Positions 43,858-52,876 are shown, numbered from the stretch's first letter. The stretch is DNA of 64,000 nucleotides from Halomonas jincaotanensis (GCF_018448785.1 NZ_JAHCLU010000006.1:124001-188000); one strand, 5' to 3'. The notes: generated by a model not told the origin, from the letters alone. Made by a program: numbers and translations.

Positions 43858-45060
43858 ATGTTCCGCGTCACCCGCTACATCAAGTCGCTGATCGAACCGG
43901 GCCCCATCCCACCGGCCCGCAAGCCGCCCGGCCCGGTGGTGATCTGGAACCTGATCCGCCGCTGTAACTTGACCTGCAAGCACTGCTACACCACCTCGGC
44001 CGATATCGACTTCGCCGGCGAGCTTTCTACCGCCGAGGCCCACGCGGTGCTTAAAGACCTGCACGCTTTCCGGGTGCCGGCGTTGATTCTCTCTGGCGGC
44101 GAGCCGCTGATGCGCCCCGACATCTTCGAGCTCTCGCACCGCGCCCGGGAGCTGGGCATCTACACCGGGCTTTCCACCAACGGCACGTTGATTACAGAGG
44201 AGAATATCGACGCCATCGCCGAAGTCGGCTACGACTATGTGGGCATCAGCATCGACGGCCTGGAAGAGACTCACGACACCATCCGCCAGCGCCAGGGCGC
44301 CTTTCGCGAATCCATGCACGCGGTCAAACTATGCAAGGCGCGCGGCATCAAGGTGGGCCTGCGCTTCACCTTGACCCGCGAGAATGTCGAGCAACTCAGC
44401 GACATCCTGGCGCTGATCGACGAGCACGACGTCGACAAGTTCTACCTTTCGCATCTCAACTACGGCGGCCGAGGCCGGCGCCACAGCAAGCAGGACGCCT
44501 GGTATCGCATGACCCGCGACGCCATGACCCAGCTGTTCGACCACTGCCGCAGCGAACTCGAGCGTGGCGTGGAACGCGAGTACGTTACCGGCAACAACGA
44601 CGCCGACGGCCCCTTCCTGCTGATGTGGGCCCGTGAGCACTTCCCCGAGCAGGCCGAGGCCCTGGCGCAGCGGCTGCTCAACTGGGGGGGCAACGCCTCC
44701 GGCGAGCATATCGCCAATATCGACAACCTGGGCAACGTTCACCCCGATACCTTCTGGTGGGACCATGACCTGGGCAACGTCCGCGACCGGCCCTTCTCCG
44801 AGATCTGGCGCGACCCCCGGGATCCGCTGATGGCCGGCTTCCGCCAGCGCCCGCGTCCGCTCAAGGGGCGCTGCGCCGAGTGCCGTTTCCTGTCGATCTG
44901 CAACGGCAATACCCGGGTACGCGCCTGGAAGGTGACCGGTGATCCTTGGGAAGAAGATCCCGGTTGCTACCTGACCAACCGCGAGATCGGGGTCGTCGAC
45001 GAGGGCGCGCGCCGGATCTGTGCCCCCTATGAGGCCATCCAGGCCGTCGAACTTCCGTAA
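43858..45060 (+). CDS. nirJ: Heme d1 biosynthesis radical-SAM protein
   Basis: A 400-residue radical-SAM enzyme that removes two propionate chains and helps install the carbonyl groups of heme d1. The cluster motif is CNLTCKHCY (C36, C40, C43), followed by LILSGGEPLMRPD, STNGTLI and VGISIDGLEETHD. A C-terminal CAECRFLSICNGNTR element likely binds a second iron-sulfur cluster. AGGAG precedes ATG 43858. Confidence 0.95.
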   Translation: MFRVTRYIKSLIEPGPIPPARKPPGPVVIWNLIRRCNLTCKHCYTTSADIDFAGELSTAEAHAVLKDLHAFRVPALILSGGEPLMRPDIFELSHRARELGIYTGLSTNGTLITEENIDAIAEVGYDYVGISIDGLEETHDTIRQRQGAFRESMHAVKLCKARGIKVGLRFTLTRENVEQLSDILALIDEHDVDKFYLSHLNYGGRGRRHSKQDAWYRMTRDAMTQLFDHCRSELERGVEREYVTGNNDADGPFLLMWAREHFPEQAEALAQRLLNWGGNASGEHIANIDNLGNVHPDTFWWDHDLGNVRDRPFSEIWRDPRDPLMAGFRQRPRPLKGRCAECRFLSICNGNTRVRAWKVTGDPWEEDPGCYLTNREIGVVDEGARRICAPYEAIQAVELP

Positions 45061-45082
45061 GGCTGACGAGAGGAATACCGCC

Positions 45083-45931
45083 ATGCCGTCACGTCGCGTT
45101 TCCTATGATCTCGCCGAGGCGCCACTGGCGCCCGGTGAGGTGGCCATCGTCGGCGCAGGCCCTGGCGATCCTGGCCTGCTGACCCTGCGCGCCCTGTCGC
45201 TGCTCGAGCAGGCCGATTGCCTGGTCTTCGACCGCCTGGTCTCCAGGGAGGTGCTGGCCTTGGCGAGCCCCCGGGCCCGGCGCTTCTATGTGGGCAAGGC
45301 GTCGCGTTGCCATGCCCTGACCCAGGACGAGACCAACGCCCTGCTGGTGCGCCTGGCCGGGGAGGGCAGGCGGGTGGTGCGCCTCAAGGGCGGCGACCCC
45401 TATATCTTCGGTCGCGGCGGCGAGGAGGCCGAGGCGCTGATCGAGCATGGCGTGGGCTTTCGCGTGGTGCCGGGCATCACCTCCGCCCAGGGCTGTGCCG
45501 CCTATGGCGGTTTCCCGCTGACGCATCGCGATCATGCCCAGAGCGTCACCTTCGTTACCGGTCACTGCAAGGGCGACGGCGACCTGGCTCTCAACTGGGC
45601 CGCCCTGGCGAGCCCTCACCAGACCGCGGTGTTCTACATGGGGCTGGCCAACGCCGCGCTGATCAGCCGGCAGCTACAGGACCACGGCCTGCCGGCCGAG
45701 CATCCGGTGGCGCTGGTGGAGCGTGGCACCACGCCCGAGCAGCGCCAGGTAATGACTTGTCTCGGTGAGCTGGCCGAGACCATTGCACGGGAAGGGCTCA
45801 AGCCGCCGACCCTGATCGTGGTGGGCGAGGTGGTACGCTTGGCCGACTCCCTGGCCCAGCCCGCCCCCAAGCTGGCAACCTTCGCCGAAGGCGAGACCCT
45901 GGCGCTGGCGCGGGAGCGAGTTGCCCTGTGA
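45083..45931 (+). CDS. nirE: Uroporphyrinogen-III C-methyltransferase
   Basis: A 282-residue SAM-dependent methyltransferase that makes precorrin-2, the branch point to siroheme and heme d1. It shows VAIVGAGPGDPGLLTLRA, LKGGDPYIFGRGGEEAEAL, VVPGITSAQGCAAYGG, THRDHAQSVTFVTGH and TLIVVGEVV, as in CobA/NirE, and lacks the CysG dehydrogenase-chelatase half. Its place between nirJ and nirN makes the nirE name preferable to cobA. GAGAGGAA lies before ATG 45083. Its stop overlaps nirN in GTGA. Confidence 0.92.
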   Translation: MPSRRVSYDLAEAPLAPGEVAIVGAGPGDPGLLTLRALSLLEQADCLVFDRLVSREVLALASPRARRFYVGKASRCHALTQDETNALLVRLAGEGRRVVRLKGGDPYIFGRGGEEAEALIEHGVGFRVVPGITSAQGCAAYGGFPLTHRDHAQSVTFVTGHCKGDGDLALNWAALASPHQTAVFYMGLANAALISRQLQDHGLPAEHPVALVERGTTPEQRQVMTCLGELAETIAREGLKPPTLIVVGEVVRLADSLAQPAPKLATFAEGETLALARERVAL

Positions 45932-47520
45932 AGCGCGTCATTGCTTTTCCCAGATCCCTACTATCCCTGCAGGCACTGGCCGCGACGCTGCTGATCACGG
46001 CCATGGCGCCGGCCGGTGGCGACGATACCCGAGCGCTCTACCAGACCCACTGCGCTTCCTGTCACGGTGAGGATCGTCTGGGCGGCATCGGCCCGGCGCT
46101 GCTACCGGGAAACCTCTCGCGGCTCAAGCCTGAGGCTGCGGAGGCGGTGATCCGCGACGGGCGCGCGGCCAGCCAGATGCCGGGTTTCGCGCCCCAGCTC
46201 GATGAGGACGAGATCGCCTCGCTGGCCGAGTGGATCTACCGCGAGCCGGAGGTCGAGCCCGTCTGGGGGACGAAGGAGATCCTGGCCAGCCAGATCGTGC
46301 GACACCCCGCGGGCAGTCTGCCCGCTGCACCACGCTTCGACGCCGACCCGCTCAACCTCTTCATCGTGGTGGAGACCGGCGATCACCACGCCACCCTGCT
46401 CGACGGCGACAGCTTCGAGCCGATCCACCGCTTCGAGACCCGCTACGCCCTGCACGGTGGGCCCAAGTACACGCCTGACGGGCGCCATGTCTTCTTTGGC
46501 TCCCGGGACGGCTGGATCACCAAGTACGATATCTACAATATGGAGGTCGTGGCCGAGGTGCGTGCCGGCATCAACATGCGCAACATCGCCGTCTCCGGCG
46601 ACGGCCGCTATGTGATGGCCGCTAATTACCTGCCTCACAGCCTGGTGCTGTTCGATGCCCACAACCTCGATCTGATGAAGGTCTATCCGGCGGTGGGCGA
46701 GGACGGTGCGAGCTCGCGGGTCAGCGCCGTCTATGCCGCACCGCCGCGGGGCAGCTTCATCGCTGCGCTTAAGGATATCGAGGAGGTGTGGGAGATCCCC
46801 TGGCCGCTGCCCACCGAGCCGGTGGTCTCCACCGGCCATATGGCGACACCCCTGGCGCCAACACGCAGCCACGATACCCCCAGCTTCCGGGTGCGGCGCA
46901 TCCCGGTGCCGGACTACCTCGACGATTTCTTCTTCGACATGGAGTACGCCCACGTGATCGGCGCCTCCCGAGGTGGGGAGAGTGACGGCCAAGGCGGCAT
47001 GGTGGTCAACCTGGACAGCGGCGACAAGGTCGCCGACCTGCCGCTGGAAGGCATGCCCCACCTCGGCTCCGGCATCACCTGGGAGCACGAGGGACGCCGC
47101 GTCATGGCCACGCCCCATCTGACTCGGGCGGCGGTGTCGATCATCGATATGAAGGACTGGACGGTAGTCAAGACCCTGGAGACCGACGGTCCCGGCTTCT
47201 TCATGCGCAGCCACGCCAACTCACCCTACGTCTGGGTGGATGTGTTCTTCGGCCCCCATCGCGACCGGGTCCACGTCATCGACAAGGCCAGCCTGGAGAT
47301 CGTCGAGACGCTGATTCCCGAGCCCGGCAAGACCGCTGCCCACGTGGAGTTCGACCGCGACGGCGAGAAGCTGCTGCTCAGCCTCTGGGAAGAAGACGGC
47401 GCTGTGATCGTCTATGACGCCAAGACACTCGAGGAAGAAAAACGCATTCCCATGAGCAAGCCGTCGGGCAAGTACAACGTCTGGAACAAGACGCGCTATG
47501 AGGAGGGTACCAGTCACTAG
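45928..47520 (+). CDS. nirN: Dihydro-heme d1 dehydrogenase NirN
   Basis: A 530-residue NirS-like periplasmic protein that performs the last step of heme d1 synthesis and transfers the cofactor to NirS. It has a signal peptide, a cytochrome c domain with CASCHGEDRLGGIGPAL (C42-H46), and a d1-binding propeller. The start is GTG 45928, overlapping the nirE stop. Propeller repeats such as YALHGGPKYTPDGRHVFFGS and AHVEFDRDGEKLLLSLW resemble NirS and NirF. It ends the operon. Confidence 0.92.
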   Translation: MKRVIAFPRSLLSLQALAATLLITAMAPAGGDDTRALYQTHCASCHGEDRLGGIGPALLPGNLSRLKPEAAEAVIRDGRAASQMPGFAPQLDEDEIASLAEWIYREPEVEPVWGTKEILASQIVRHPAGSLPAAPRFDADPLNLFIVVETGDHHATLLDGDSFEPIHRFETRYALHGGPKYTPDGRHVFFGSRDGWITKYDIYNMEVVAEVRAGINMRNIAVSGDGRYVMAANYLPHSLVLFDAHNLDLMKVYPAVGEDGASSRVSAVYAAPPRGSFIAALKDIEEVWEIPWPLPTEPVVSTGHMATPLAPTRSHDTPSFRVRRIPVPDYLDDFFFDMEYAHVIGASRGGESDGQGGMVVNLDSGDKVADLPLEGMPHLGSGITWEHEGRRVMATPHLTRAAVSIIDMKDWTVVKTLETDGPGFFMRSHANSPYVWVDVFFGPHRDRVHVIDKASLEIVETLIPEPGKTAAHVEFDRDGEKLLLSLWEEDGAVIVYDAKTLEEEKRIPMSKPSGKYNVWNKTRYEEGTSH

Positions 47521-47762
47521 CACGAGGGCCGTCACGCAAGCTGGCGGCCCGAATGACTGTAGGGAGACTGTAGGGATAAGTTTCTGCGCGAGAATCCACC
47601 CAGCTCACATTTATCTGGCTTACCTAATAAGTAAGGGGGAGAAGCCTCCAGCGCCTTGGGTATCGACAGGGTGGAGTGAATCCTGACCAACAGGAGTCAG
47701 CCCGAGTGGCTGGGATCAAAGTATGCCCAGGACTCTGCCAAGATGATCAGCCCGTCTCAGCA
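47521..47762. other. Gap after nirN with a tandem 11-base repeat
   Basis: This 242-base stretch between convergent nirN and the cytochrome c'-like gene has no gene I can support. GGGCCG (47525-47530) and CGGCCC (47545-47550) could form a six-base stem just after the nirN stop. GACTGTAGGGA is duplicated in tandem at 47555-47565 and 47566-47576. Confidence 0.6.
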
Positions 47763-48305
47763 TCAAGGAAGAGGACCCAGCCCCCACTCTGCCGGGACAT
47801 CCGAAGTTTCCAGGCCCTCGAAGCGGTCGGTCACGTAGGTGCTGTGACACGCCACACAGGATTCGGTCATGCGCCCGAAGAGCTCCACCTGTCGGGGCGT
47901 GTCTTCCGCACGGCCAGCCTCGGCCAGTGATGCCGAGAGCTCGTGCAAATACGCATCCATCTGCAGGAACTCCGCTGGCACGGCGGTTTTCAAATCTTGA
48001 CGATCTTCATCGGTCATGGACTGATCCAGGATGAAACTGTCGTGAATCGACTGCCCCTTCTCGGCGACCGTGGTGTGCCGCCCCTGCACGATGGCGCTAA
48101 AGACCTCTTGCATTGCCAGCTCGATCTGAATCATTTCCTCCATCAGCAAGCCCTGCAGCTTGGGCGTCAACCCAGGCCTGACGGGCTCCGCGGCCAGGCT
48201 GACAGCACTGACGCCCAGCGCCACCAGCGTGCCGAGGGTAATGGCAGCACGTCGGCCACGACCGCAATGGGTAGGTGTTGAACGTATCAAAATCGTATAC
48301 AACAT
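47763..48305 (-). CDS. Cytochrome c'-like periplasmic protein
   Basis: A 180-residue secreted protein with a signal peptide to about residue 38 and a single heme motif at the far C-terminal part, CVACHSTYV (C150-H154), inside an otherwise helical chain. This layout, four helices with heme on the last, is that of cytochrome c', which binds NO and CO. GGGAG lies seven bases before ATG 48305; longer starts at 48335 or 48536 lack support. A weak TTGAT-ACAG-ATTAG element lies upstream at 48378-48391. NO buffering in the periplasm is the likely role, by family and context. Confidence 0.72.
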   Translation of the reverse strand: MLYTILIRSTPTHCGRGRRAAITLGTLVALGVSAVSLAAEPVRPGLTPKLQGLLMEEMIQIELAMQEVFSAIVQGRHTTVAEKGQSIHDSFILDQSMTDEDRQDLKTAVPAEFLQMDAYLHELSASLAEAGRAEDTPRQVELFGRMTESCVACHSTYVTDRFEGLETSDVPAEWGLGPLP

Positions 48306-48561
48306 GACTGATCTCCCTTTTTGGTTCGTGTTCATGGCTCGGGCTTGGCCAACGTAGTTGCCACCAGTGGGGTCGCCTTGATACAGATTAGTCCAGATAG
48401 TCGCACCAGTAATCGGTAGTTGGGGAGTTCGTCGCCGGCCGCGATAAGCCACTGGCGGCCATTTCTGCCAGACGGGCGGCCCGGCCGGTCTGATACAGGC
48501 GATGCTGTTGTCGCGGGGAAGCTGAGCACTATTCAATCACCGATATTTTTGGAGAAGCGAC

Positions 48562-49020
48562 ATGGCTTTTCGACAGGTAAAGGATCTACTCGAATGGATT
48601 CACGATTTTCATGCTCGGCTGTCAGATCAATACACGACCCTGGCGGACCAGCAGCCGGACGAGCGTATGAAAATGGCACTCATATTCCTGGCTGGTCGCG
48701 AGCAGCGCATGCGCGACGCCATGGCCCGCTATCTCGAGGATGCCGACGAGGGATTGCTCACCACCTGGTTAATCGACCACCAGAATTTCGCGCATCCAAG
48801 CTTGCTGGAGCGCGTGCCCCTTTGTACGGGTTGTCACGATGTGCACGATATCCTGGCCAACGTCATGACCGCTCATCAACTTCTCAAGGATATGTACCTG
48901 CTGCGCGCCGAGTTGGCTGAGATGCCAGAGGAAGCTGAGCTCTTTCAGCAGTTAGCGACGCATCAGGATGCAGAAGCGCGCTTGCAGAGCCGAGATATCG
49001 CCCGGCTCGAGATCTACTGA
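48562..49020 (+). CDS. Unknown helical protein with CTGCH motif
   Basis: A 152-residue protein that I do not recognise. It looks all-helical: segments such as FRQVKDLLEWIHDFHARLSDQY, RMKMALIFLAGREQRMRDAM and NVMTAHQLLKDMYLLRAEL have the E/H spacing of ferritin-like or hemerythrin-like bundles. CTGCHDVHD (C88-H92) resembles a heme c motif, yet there is no signal peptide, so it may instead bind a metal. GGAG precedes ATG 48562. It lies between cytochrome c' and nnrS, which suggests a role in the response to NO or in metal handling. Confidence 0.6.
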   Translation: MAFRQVKDLLEWIHDFHARLSDQYTTLADQQPDERMKMALIFLAGREQRMRDAMARYLEDADEGLLTTWLIDHQNFAHPSLLERVPLCTGCHDVHDILANVMTAHQLLKDMYLLRAELAEMPEEAELFQQLATHQDAEARLQSRDIARLEIY

Positions 49021-49084
49021 CTCTCTGATGACCTTGCGGAGGTGTCGTCGGTCGAGCATGAAGGCTGTGACATAAGAAGTATTC

Positions 49085-49098
49085 TTGATACTTGTCAT
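49085..49098 (+). promoter_or_regulatory. FNR/DNR-type box before nnrS
   Basis: TTGAT-ACTT-GTCAT matches the DNR box in 9 of 10 bases. If centred at -41.5, a -10 of CACAAT falls at 49121-49126 and the start site near 49133. A palindrome AAGAAGTATTCTT (49074-49086) overlaps its left edge and is a distant NsrR-like match. Confidence 0.6.
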
Positions 49099-49161
49099 GG
49101 AAGGAGCAACGAGAGTGGCGCACAATGGCCATATCCAAGCGTTCCAGTCGGGTATAGCGCC

Positions 49162-50376
49162 ATGCCGTCATCTTCTTCCTCTTTCGTCCGCCTCTCCACC
49201 CTTACACGCTTGCCGGTGGCGCGTCTGGCCTTTCGCCCCTTCTTCCTGTTGGCTGCGCTGTTCGGCGTGCTCTCCCTGGGGGTGTGGTTCGCCTTCTGGC
49301 ACGGCCTCATCCTGCTGCGTCCCTACGGTGGTCTGATGTTCTGGCATCAGCACGAGATGCTGTTCGGCTTCGCCGCCGCCGTGGTAGCGGGGTTTCTGCT
49401 CACCGCGGTGCAGAACTGGACCGGGCTGCCCAGCCTCAAGGGAGGATCGCTGCTGGCGCTGGTCGGGTTATGGTTGGCGGGGCGCCTGCTGATGGCCTTT
49501 CCCCTGGGCCTGCCGACCTGGCTGCCGGTGCTGGTCGACCTTGCTTTCCTGCCGGTAGTGGCGGGGGTCATGGCCATGCTGGTGATCGAGGCGAAGCGCT
49601 GGCGCAACCTGATCTTCCTGCCGGCCCTGGGTCTGCTGGCCATCGCCAACCTGGTCATGCACCTGGGGGTATCGAGCGGCGACGCCGAGTTGATCCGTCA
49701 GGCTTCCTATCTGGCGGTATTGCTGATCGCGCTGCTGATGGTGGTAGTCGGCGGCCGGGTGATCGCCATGTTCACCGCCAATCGCCTGGGGTTGACCCGC
49801 AAGCCCCCTATCCCGGCGCTGGAGTACGCGAGCCTCGGCAGCGTCGTGCTGGTGGTGTTGTGCCAGTTACTGGTGACGTTCGGGGTGTCGCTGCCCGGCG
49901 AACTGCTGACGACCCTGATGGGCCTGGCCGCCGTGGCCAATACCGTGCGCTTGTCGCGCTGGGGCGGGCTTTATAGCTGGCGCGAGCCGCTGCTCTGGGG
50001 CTTGCATGCGAGTTATGCCTTCATTCCGGTGGGCCTGGCCATGTGGGCCCTGGCGATGCTGGGCCTGTTCCGGGCCGAACTGGCGGTGCATGCCCTGACG
50101 ATCGGCGGCATGAGCACCATGATGCTGGCGATGATGGCACGAGTCTCGCTGGGTCATACCGGGCGTGCGATCCGTACCTTGCCGGGTATCGGCGTGGCCC
50201 TCGGGCTGGTACTGGCGTCGGCCTTGCTGCGTGCTCCGTTGCTTGCCCTGTTACCGCAGCTGACTCACTGGACGTACAGCCTGACTATCGTTCTCTGGTG
50301 CCTGGCGTACCTGATCTTCCTGTTTCACTATACCGGGCCGTTACTGAGCCCACGCCCCGATGGCCAGGATGGATAG
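49162..50376 (+). CDS. nnrS: NnrS family heme/copper membrane protein
   Basis: A 404-residue inner-membrane protein with about twelve helices, found with denitrification genes and tied to tolerance of NO and iron nitrosylation. It shows LAFRPFFLLAALFG, FWHQHEMLFGFAAAVVAGFLLTAVQNWTG, GGRVIAMFTANR and MMARVSLGHTGR, all typical of NnrS. The frame is open from 49042, but ATG 49162 matches the family start MPSSSSSFVR... just before the first conserved segment. A DNR-type box precedes it. Confidence 0.92.
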   Translation: MPSSSSSFVRLSTLTRLPVARLAFRPFFLLAALFGVLSLGVWFAFWHGLILLRPYGGLMFWHQHEMLFGFAAAVVAGFLLTAVQNWTGLPSLKGGSLLALVGLWLAGRLLMAFPLGLPTWLPVLVDLAFLPVVAGVMAMLVIEAKRWRNLIFLPALGLLAIANLVMHLGVSSGDAELIRQASYLAVLLIALLMVVVGGRVIAMFTANRLGLTRKPPIPALEYASLGSVVLVVLCQLLVTFGVSLPGELLTTLMGLAAVANTVRLSRWGGLYSWREPLLWGLHASYAFIPVGLAMWALAMLGLFRAELAVHALTIGGMSTMMLAMMARVSLGHTGRAIRTLPGIGVALGLVLASALLRAPLLALLPQLTHWTYSLTIVLWCLAYLIFLFHYTGPLLSPRPDGQDG

Positions 50377-50415
50377 CCGTGCGCTACGTTTCTGCCCGAA
50401 GCCAAGGAGCAAGCC

Positions 50416-50805
50416 GTGCTGGAGTACTACCTGCCGATCAAGCACCTGCATGTCGCCGCCGCCATTCTGAGCATCCTCTTTTTCGTGCTGAGGGCCTGGT
50501 GGTCGGTGCGCGAGGCGCCGGTGCTGCAGCGGCGTTGGGTGAAGGTGGCACCCCACCTGATCGACACCCTCCTGCTGGTGCTGGGCGTCGTGTTGATGTT
50601 GATGCTCTCTTTCTGGCCCCACCAGCATCCGTGGCTGGGCGCCAAGCTGGTGGCCCTGTTGTTCTACATTGGCTTGGGCACCGTGGCGATCAAGCGCGGG
50701 CGCACGCCGACGACGAGAGCCATTGCCGCCCTGGCCGCGGTGGCTATCTTTATCTACATGCTGGGCACGGCGATCCGCCACAGCCCGCTTTCCTGGTTGG
50801 CCTAA
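50416..50805 (+). CDS. SirB-like small membrane protein
   Basis: A 129-residue protein with four transmembrane helices and the SirB2 family pattern (KHLHVAAAILSILFFVLRAWWS, PHLIDTLLLVLGVVLMLML, PWLGAKLVALLFYIGLGTVAIKRG). The start is GTG 50416 with AAGGAG ahead. Its function is unknown, and SirB members are named from an old regulatory locus. It follows nnrS by 39 bases and probably shares its promoter. Confidence 0.75.
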   Translation: MLEYYLPIKHLHVAAAILSILFFVLRAWWSVREAPVLQRRWVKVAPHLIDTLLLVLGVVLMLMLSFWPHQHPWLGAKLVALLFYIGLGTVAIKRGRTPTTRAIAALAAVAIFIYMLGTAIRHSPLSWLA

Positions 50806-50884
50806 GCTATGTGGCATGACGCATCTGCGTTGACCTTGAGAGACCGCCCTGAGTTTCGCGGTGCGACACTCTGTCCACTCCGAC

Positions 50885-50898
50885 TTGATCTTCGTCAA
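50885..50898 (+). promoter_or_regulatory. FNR/DNR-type box of the norCB promoter
   Basis: TTGAT-CTTC-GTCAA is a full match to the DNR form of the FNR box. With a centre at -41.5 the start site falls near 50933, and TAGCAT (50922-50927) serves as -10. Confidence 0.7.
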
Positions 50899-50928
50899 GA
50901 CATGAGTGATGAGAGTTCTGCTAGCATA

Positions 50929-50951
50929 AAGAGGCATAATATATACATCTT
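50929..50951 (+). promoter_or_regulatory. NsrR-type operator over the norCB start site
   Basis: A 23-base imperfect inverted repeat: AAGAGGCATAA (50929-50939), T, then ATATACATCTT (50941-50951). The 11-1-11 layout fits NsrR operators, and each half differs from AAGATGCATNN at one of nine core positions. It covers the inferred start site, the place for a repressor. Confidence 0.6.
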
Positions 50952-50962
50952 ACTAATAAGGT

Positions 50963-50982
50963 TTTTCGGCATCGGCCGAAAA
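50963..50982 (+). other. Perfect hairpin in the norC leader
   Basis: TTTTCGGC (50963-50970) pairs with GCCGAAAA (50975-50982) around ATCG. It lies between the inferred start site and the norC ribosome site, without a T-run after it, so it is unlikely to be a terminator. It may protect the mRNA 5' end. Confidence 0.6.
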
Positions 50983-51011
50983 TCAGACTAGAAGAGCAAG
51001 GGGGATGGCTC

Positions 51012-51464
51012 ATGGCTGATGGTCTCAACAAGTCGGCGGCCCGCAATATCTTCTATGGCGGGTCGCTGTTCTTTTTTCTGCTGTTCGCCGCGCTGACGGC
51101 CCACAGTCACTGGTACATGGTTAACACCTCCACCGATAGCGAGGGGCTCACCGACTCTGTCAAGCACGGCAAGGAAGTGTGGGAAAAGAACATGTGCATC
51201 AATTGCCACACCATCTTGGGCGAGGGAGCTTACTTCGCCCCCGAGCTGGGCAATGTCTGGGAACGCTACGGCGGTCATGCCAATCCCGAGGCCGCACGCG
51301 CCGGTCTCGAGGCTTGGATCCGTGCCCAGCCACTGGGGTCCGAGGGACGCCGCCAGATGCCAGCCTACGACCTCAGCGACGCAGACATGCAAGCGCTGAT
51401 CGACTTTCTCGAGTGGACCGACGGTATCGACGCCCAGGATTGGCCGCCGCACCCCTCCGGCTGA
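51012..51464 (+). CDS. norC: Nitric oxide reductase cytochrome c subunit
   Basis: A 150-residue membrane-anchored cytochrome that passes electrons to NorB. One N-terminal helix (about 13-35) anchors it, and the heme site is CINCHTILGEGAYFAPEL (C62-H66). GGGGG lies before ATG 51012. It is the first gene of norCBQD, behind a DNR box and an NsrR-type operator. Confidence 0.96.
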   Translation: MADGLNKSAARNIFYGGSLFFFLLFAALTAHSHWYMVNTSTDSEGLTDSVKHGKEVWEKNMCINCHTILGEGAYFAPELGNVWERYGGHANPEAARAGLEAWIRAQPLGSEGRRQMPAYDLSDADMQALIDFLEWTDGIDAQDWPPHPSG

Positions 51465-51514
51465 GCCGATGATTACCGTGAGCCTCGGTGGATGAATCAA
51501 GGAGAACGACAACG

Positions 51515-52870
51515 ATGAAATACGAAACCCAGAAGGTCGCCCTGCCATTCTTCATGGTGGCCATGGCGCTATTCACGCTGCAGGTCGTCTTCGGGCTGCT
51601 GGCTGCCACCGTCTACGTCTGGCCTAACTTCATGGCCGAGATCATGCCTTTCCACATCATGCGCGTCAGCCATACCAACCTGCTGATCGTCTGGCTGCTG
51701 ATCGGCTTCATGGGCTCCACCTACTATTTGATGCCGGAAGAGGCCGAGCGCGAGACTCACAGTCCTACCATCGCCTATATCCAGTTGGCGATCTTCGCCT
51801 TCGCCGGCGCCGCGGCGCTGGTCGGCTATCAGTTCGGTATCCACGAGGGGCGCGAGTTTCTGGAGCAGCCGTTCTGGGTCAAGGTGCTGATTACCATCTC
51901 CTTCCTGATGTTCCTGTTCAATACCAGCATGACCCTGCTCAAGGGTCGCAGGACCGCCATCAACCTGGTACTGATGCTGGGCCTGTGGCTGGCCGCGGTA
52001 TTCTGGCTGTTCGCCTTCTATAACCCCTCCAACCTGGCGGTGGATAAGCTCTACTGGTGGTGGGTCGTGCACCTCTGGGTCGAGGGGGTCTGGGAGCTGA
52101 TCATGGCCTCGCTGCTCGCCTATCTGCTGATCAAGATGACCGGTGTCGACCGCGAGGTGATCGAGAAGTGGCTCTACGTCATCGTCGGCCTGGCGCTGTT
52201 CTCGGGCCTGCTGGGCACCGGCCACCATTACTATTGGATCGGCGCGCCGAGCTATTGGCAGCCCATCGGCAGCATCTTCTCCACTCTAGAGGTGATCCCC
52301 TTCTTCGCCATGGTGGTGTTCGCCTTCACCATGTTCTGGAAGGGTAGCCGTAACCACCCCAACAAGGCCGCCATGCTGTGGTCCCTGGGTTGCCCGACCG
52401 TGGCCTTCTTCGGCGCCGGGGTATGGGGCTTCATGCACACCCTGCACTGGGTCAACTACTATAGCCACGGCACCCAGGTCACTGCCGCTCATGGCCACCT
52501 GGCCTTCTACGGGGCCTACGTGATGCTGCTCCTCGGTATCATCACCTTCGCCATGCCAGCGCTGCGCCGCGTCCAGCCCTACAACCAGATACTGAACATG
52601 TGGGGCTTCTGGATCATGACCAGCGCCATGTGCTTCATGACCTTTACGCTGACCTTCGCCGGCGTCGTCCAGACCCACCTGCAGCGTGTGCTGGGCATGA
52701 ACTTCATGGAGGTGCAGAGCCAGCTCGGTCTTTTCTATGCGATGCGCCTGGGCGCCGGTATCGCGGTGGCCATCGGCGCAGCAATGCTGCTGTATGCCTT
52801 CTTTGGTCCGGCCCGCCAGCAGGTGCCGGCCGGTGGCACCCAATTGACCGCAGGCCCCGGACACGCCTGA
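51515..52870 (+). CDS. norB: Nitric oxide reductase catalytic subunit
   Basis: A 451-residue twelve-helix heme/non-heme iron enzyme of the heme-copper oxidase superfamily that reduces two NO to N2O. Heme and iron ligands are in FHIMRVSHTNLLIVW, VVHLWVEGVWELIMASLLAYLL, GTGHHYYWIG and AHGHLAFYGAYVM. ATG 51515 has AAGGAG ahead; the frame opens at 51488 without support. Length fits the cytochrome c-dependent type, not the longer quinol type. Confidence 0.96.
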   Translation: MKYETQKVALPFFMVAMALFTLQVVFGLLAATVYVWPNFMAEIMPFHIMRVSHTNLLIVWLLIGFMGSTYYLMPEEAERETHSPTIAYIQLAIFAFAGAAALVGYQFGIHEGREFLEQPFWVKVLITISFLMFLFNTSMTLLKGRRTAINLVLMLGLWLAAVFWLFAFYNPSNLAVDKLYWWWVVHLWVEGVWELIMASLLAYLLIKMTGVDREVIEKWLYVIVGLALFSGLLGTGHHYYWIGAPSYWQPIGSIFSTLEVIPFFAMVVFAFTMFWKGSRNHPNKAAMLWSLGCPTVAFFGAGVWGFMHTLHWVNYYSHGTQVTAAHGHLAFYGAYVMLLLGIITFAMPALRRVQPYNQILNMWGFWIMTSAMCFMTFTLTFAGVVQTHLQRVLGMNFMEVQSQLGLFYAMRLGAGIAVAIGAAMLLYAFFGPARQQVPAGGTQLTAGPGHA

Positions 52871-52876
52871 CCACCC

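Noticed and set aside
48378-48391. TTGAT-ACAG-ATTAG before the cytochrome c'-like gene as a DNR box
   Set aside because: Only 8 of 10 bases match, with mismatches at important positions on the right; mentioned in the gene entry only.
49074-49086. AAGAAGTATTCTT palindrome before nnrS as an NsrR site
   Set aside because: It is palindromic but differs at the central GCA positions and overlaps the DNR box; too weak to list alone.
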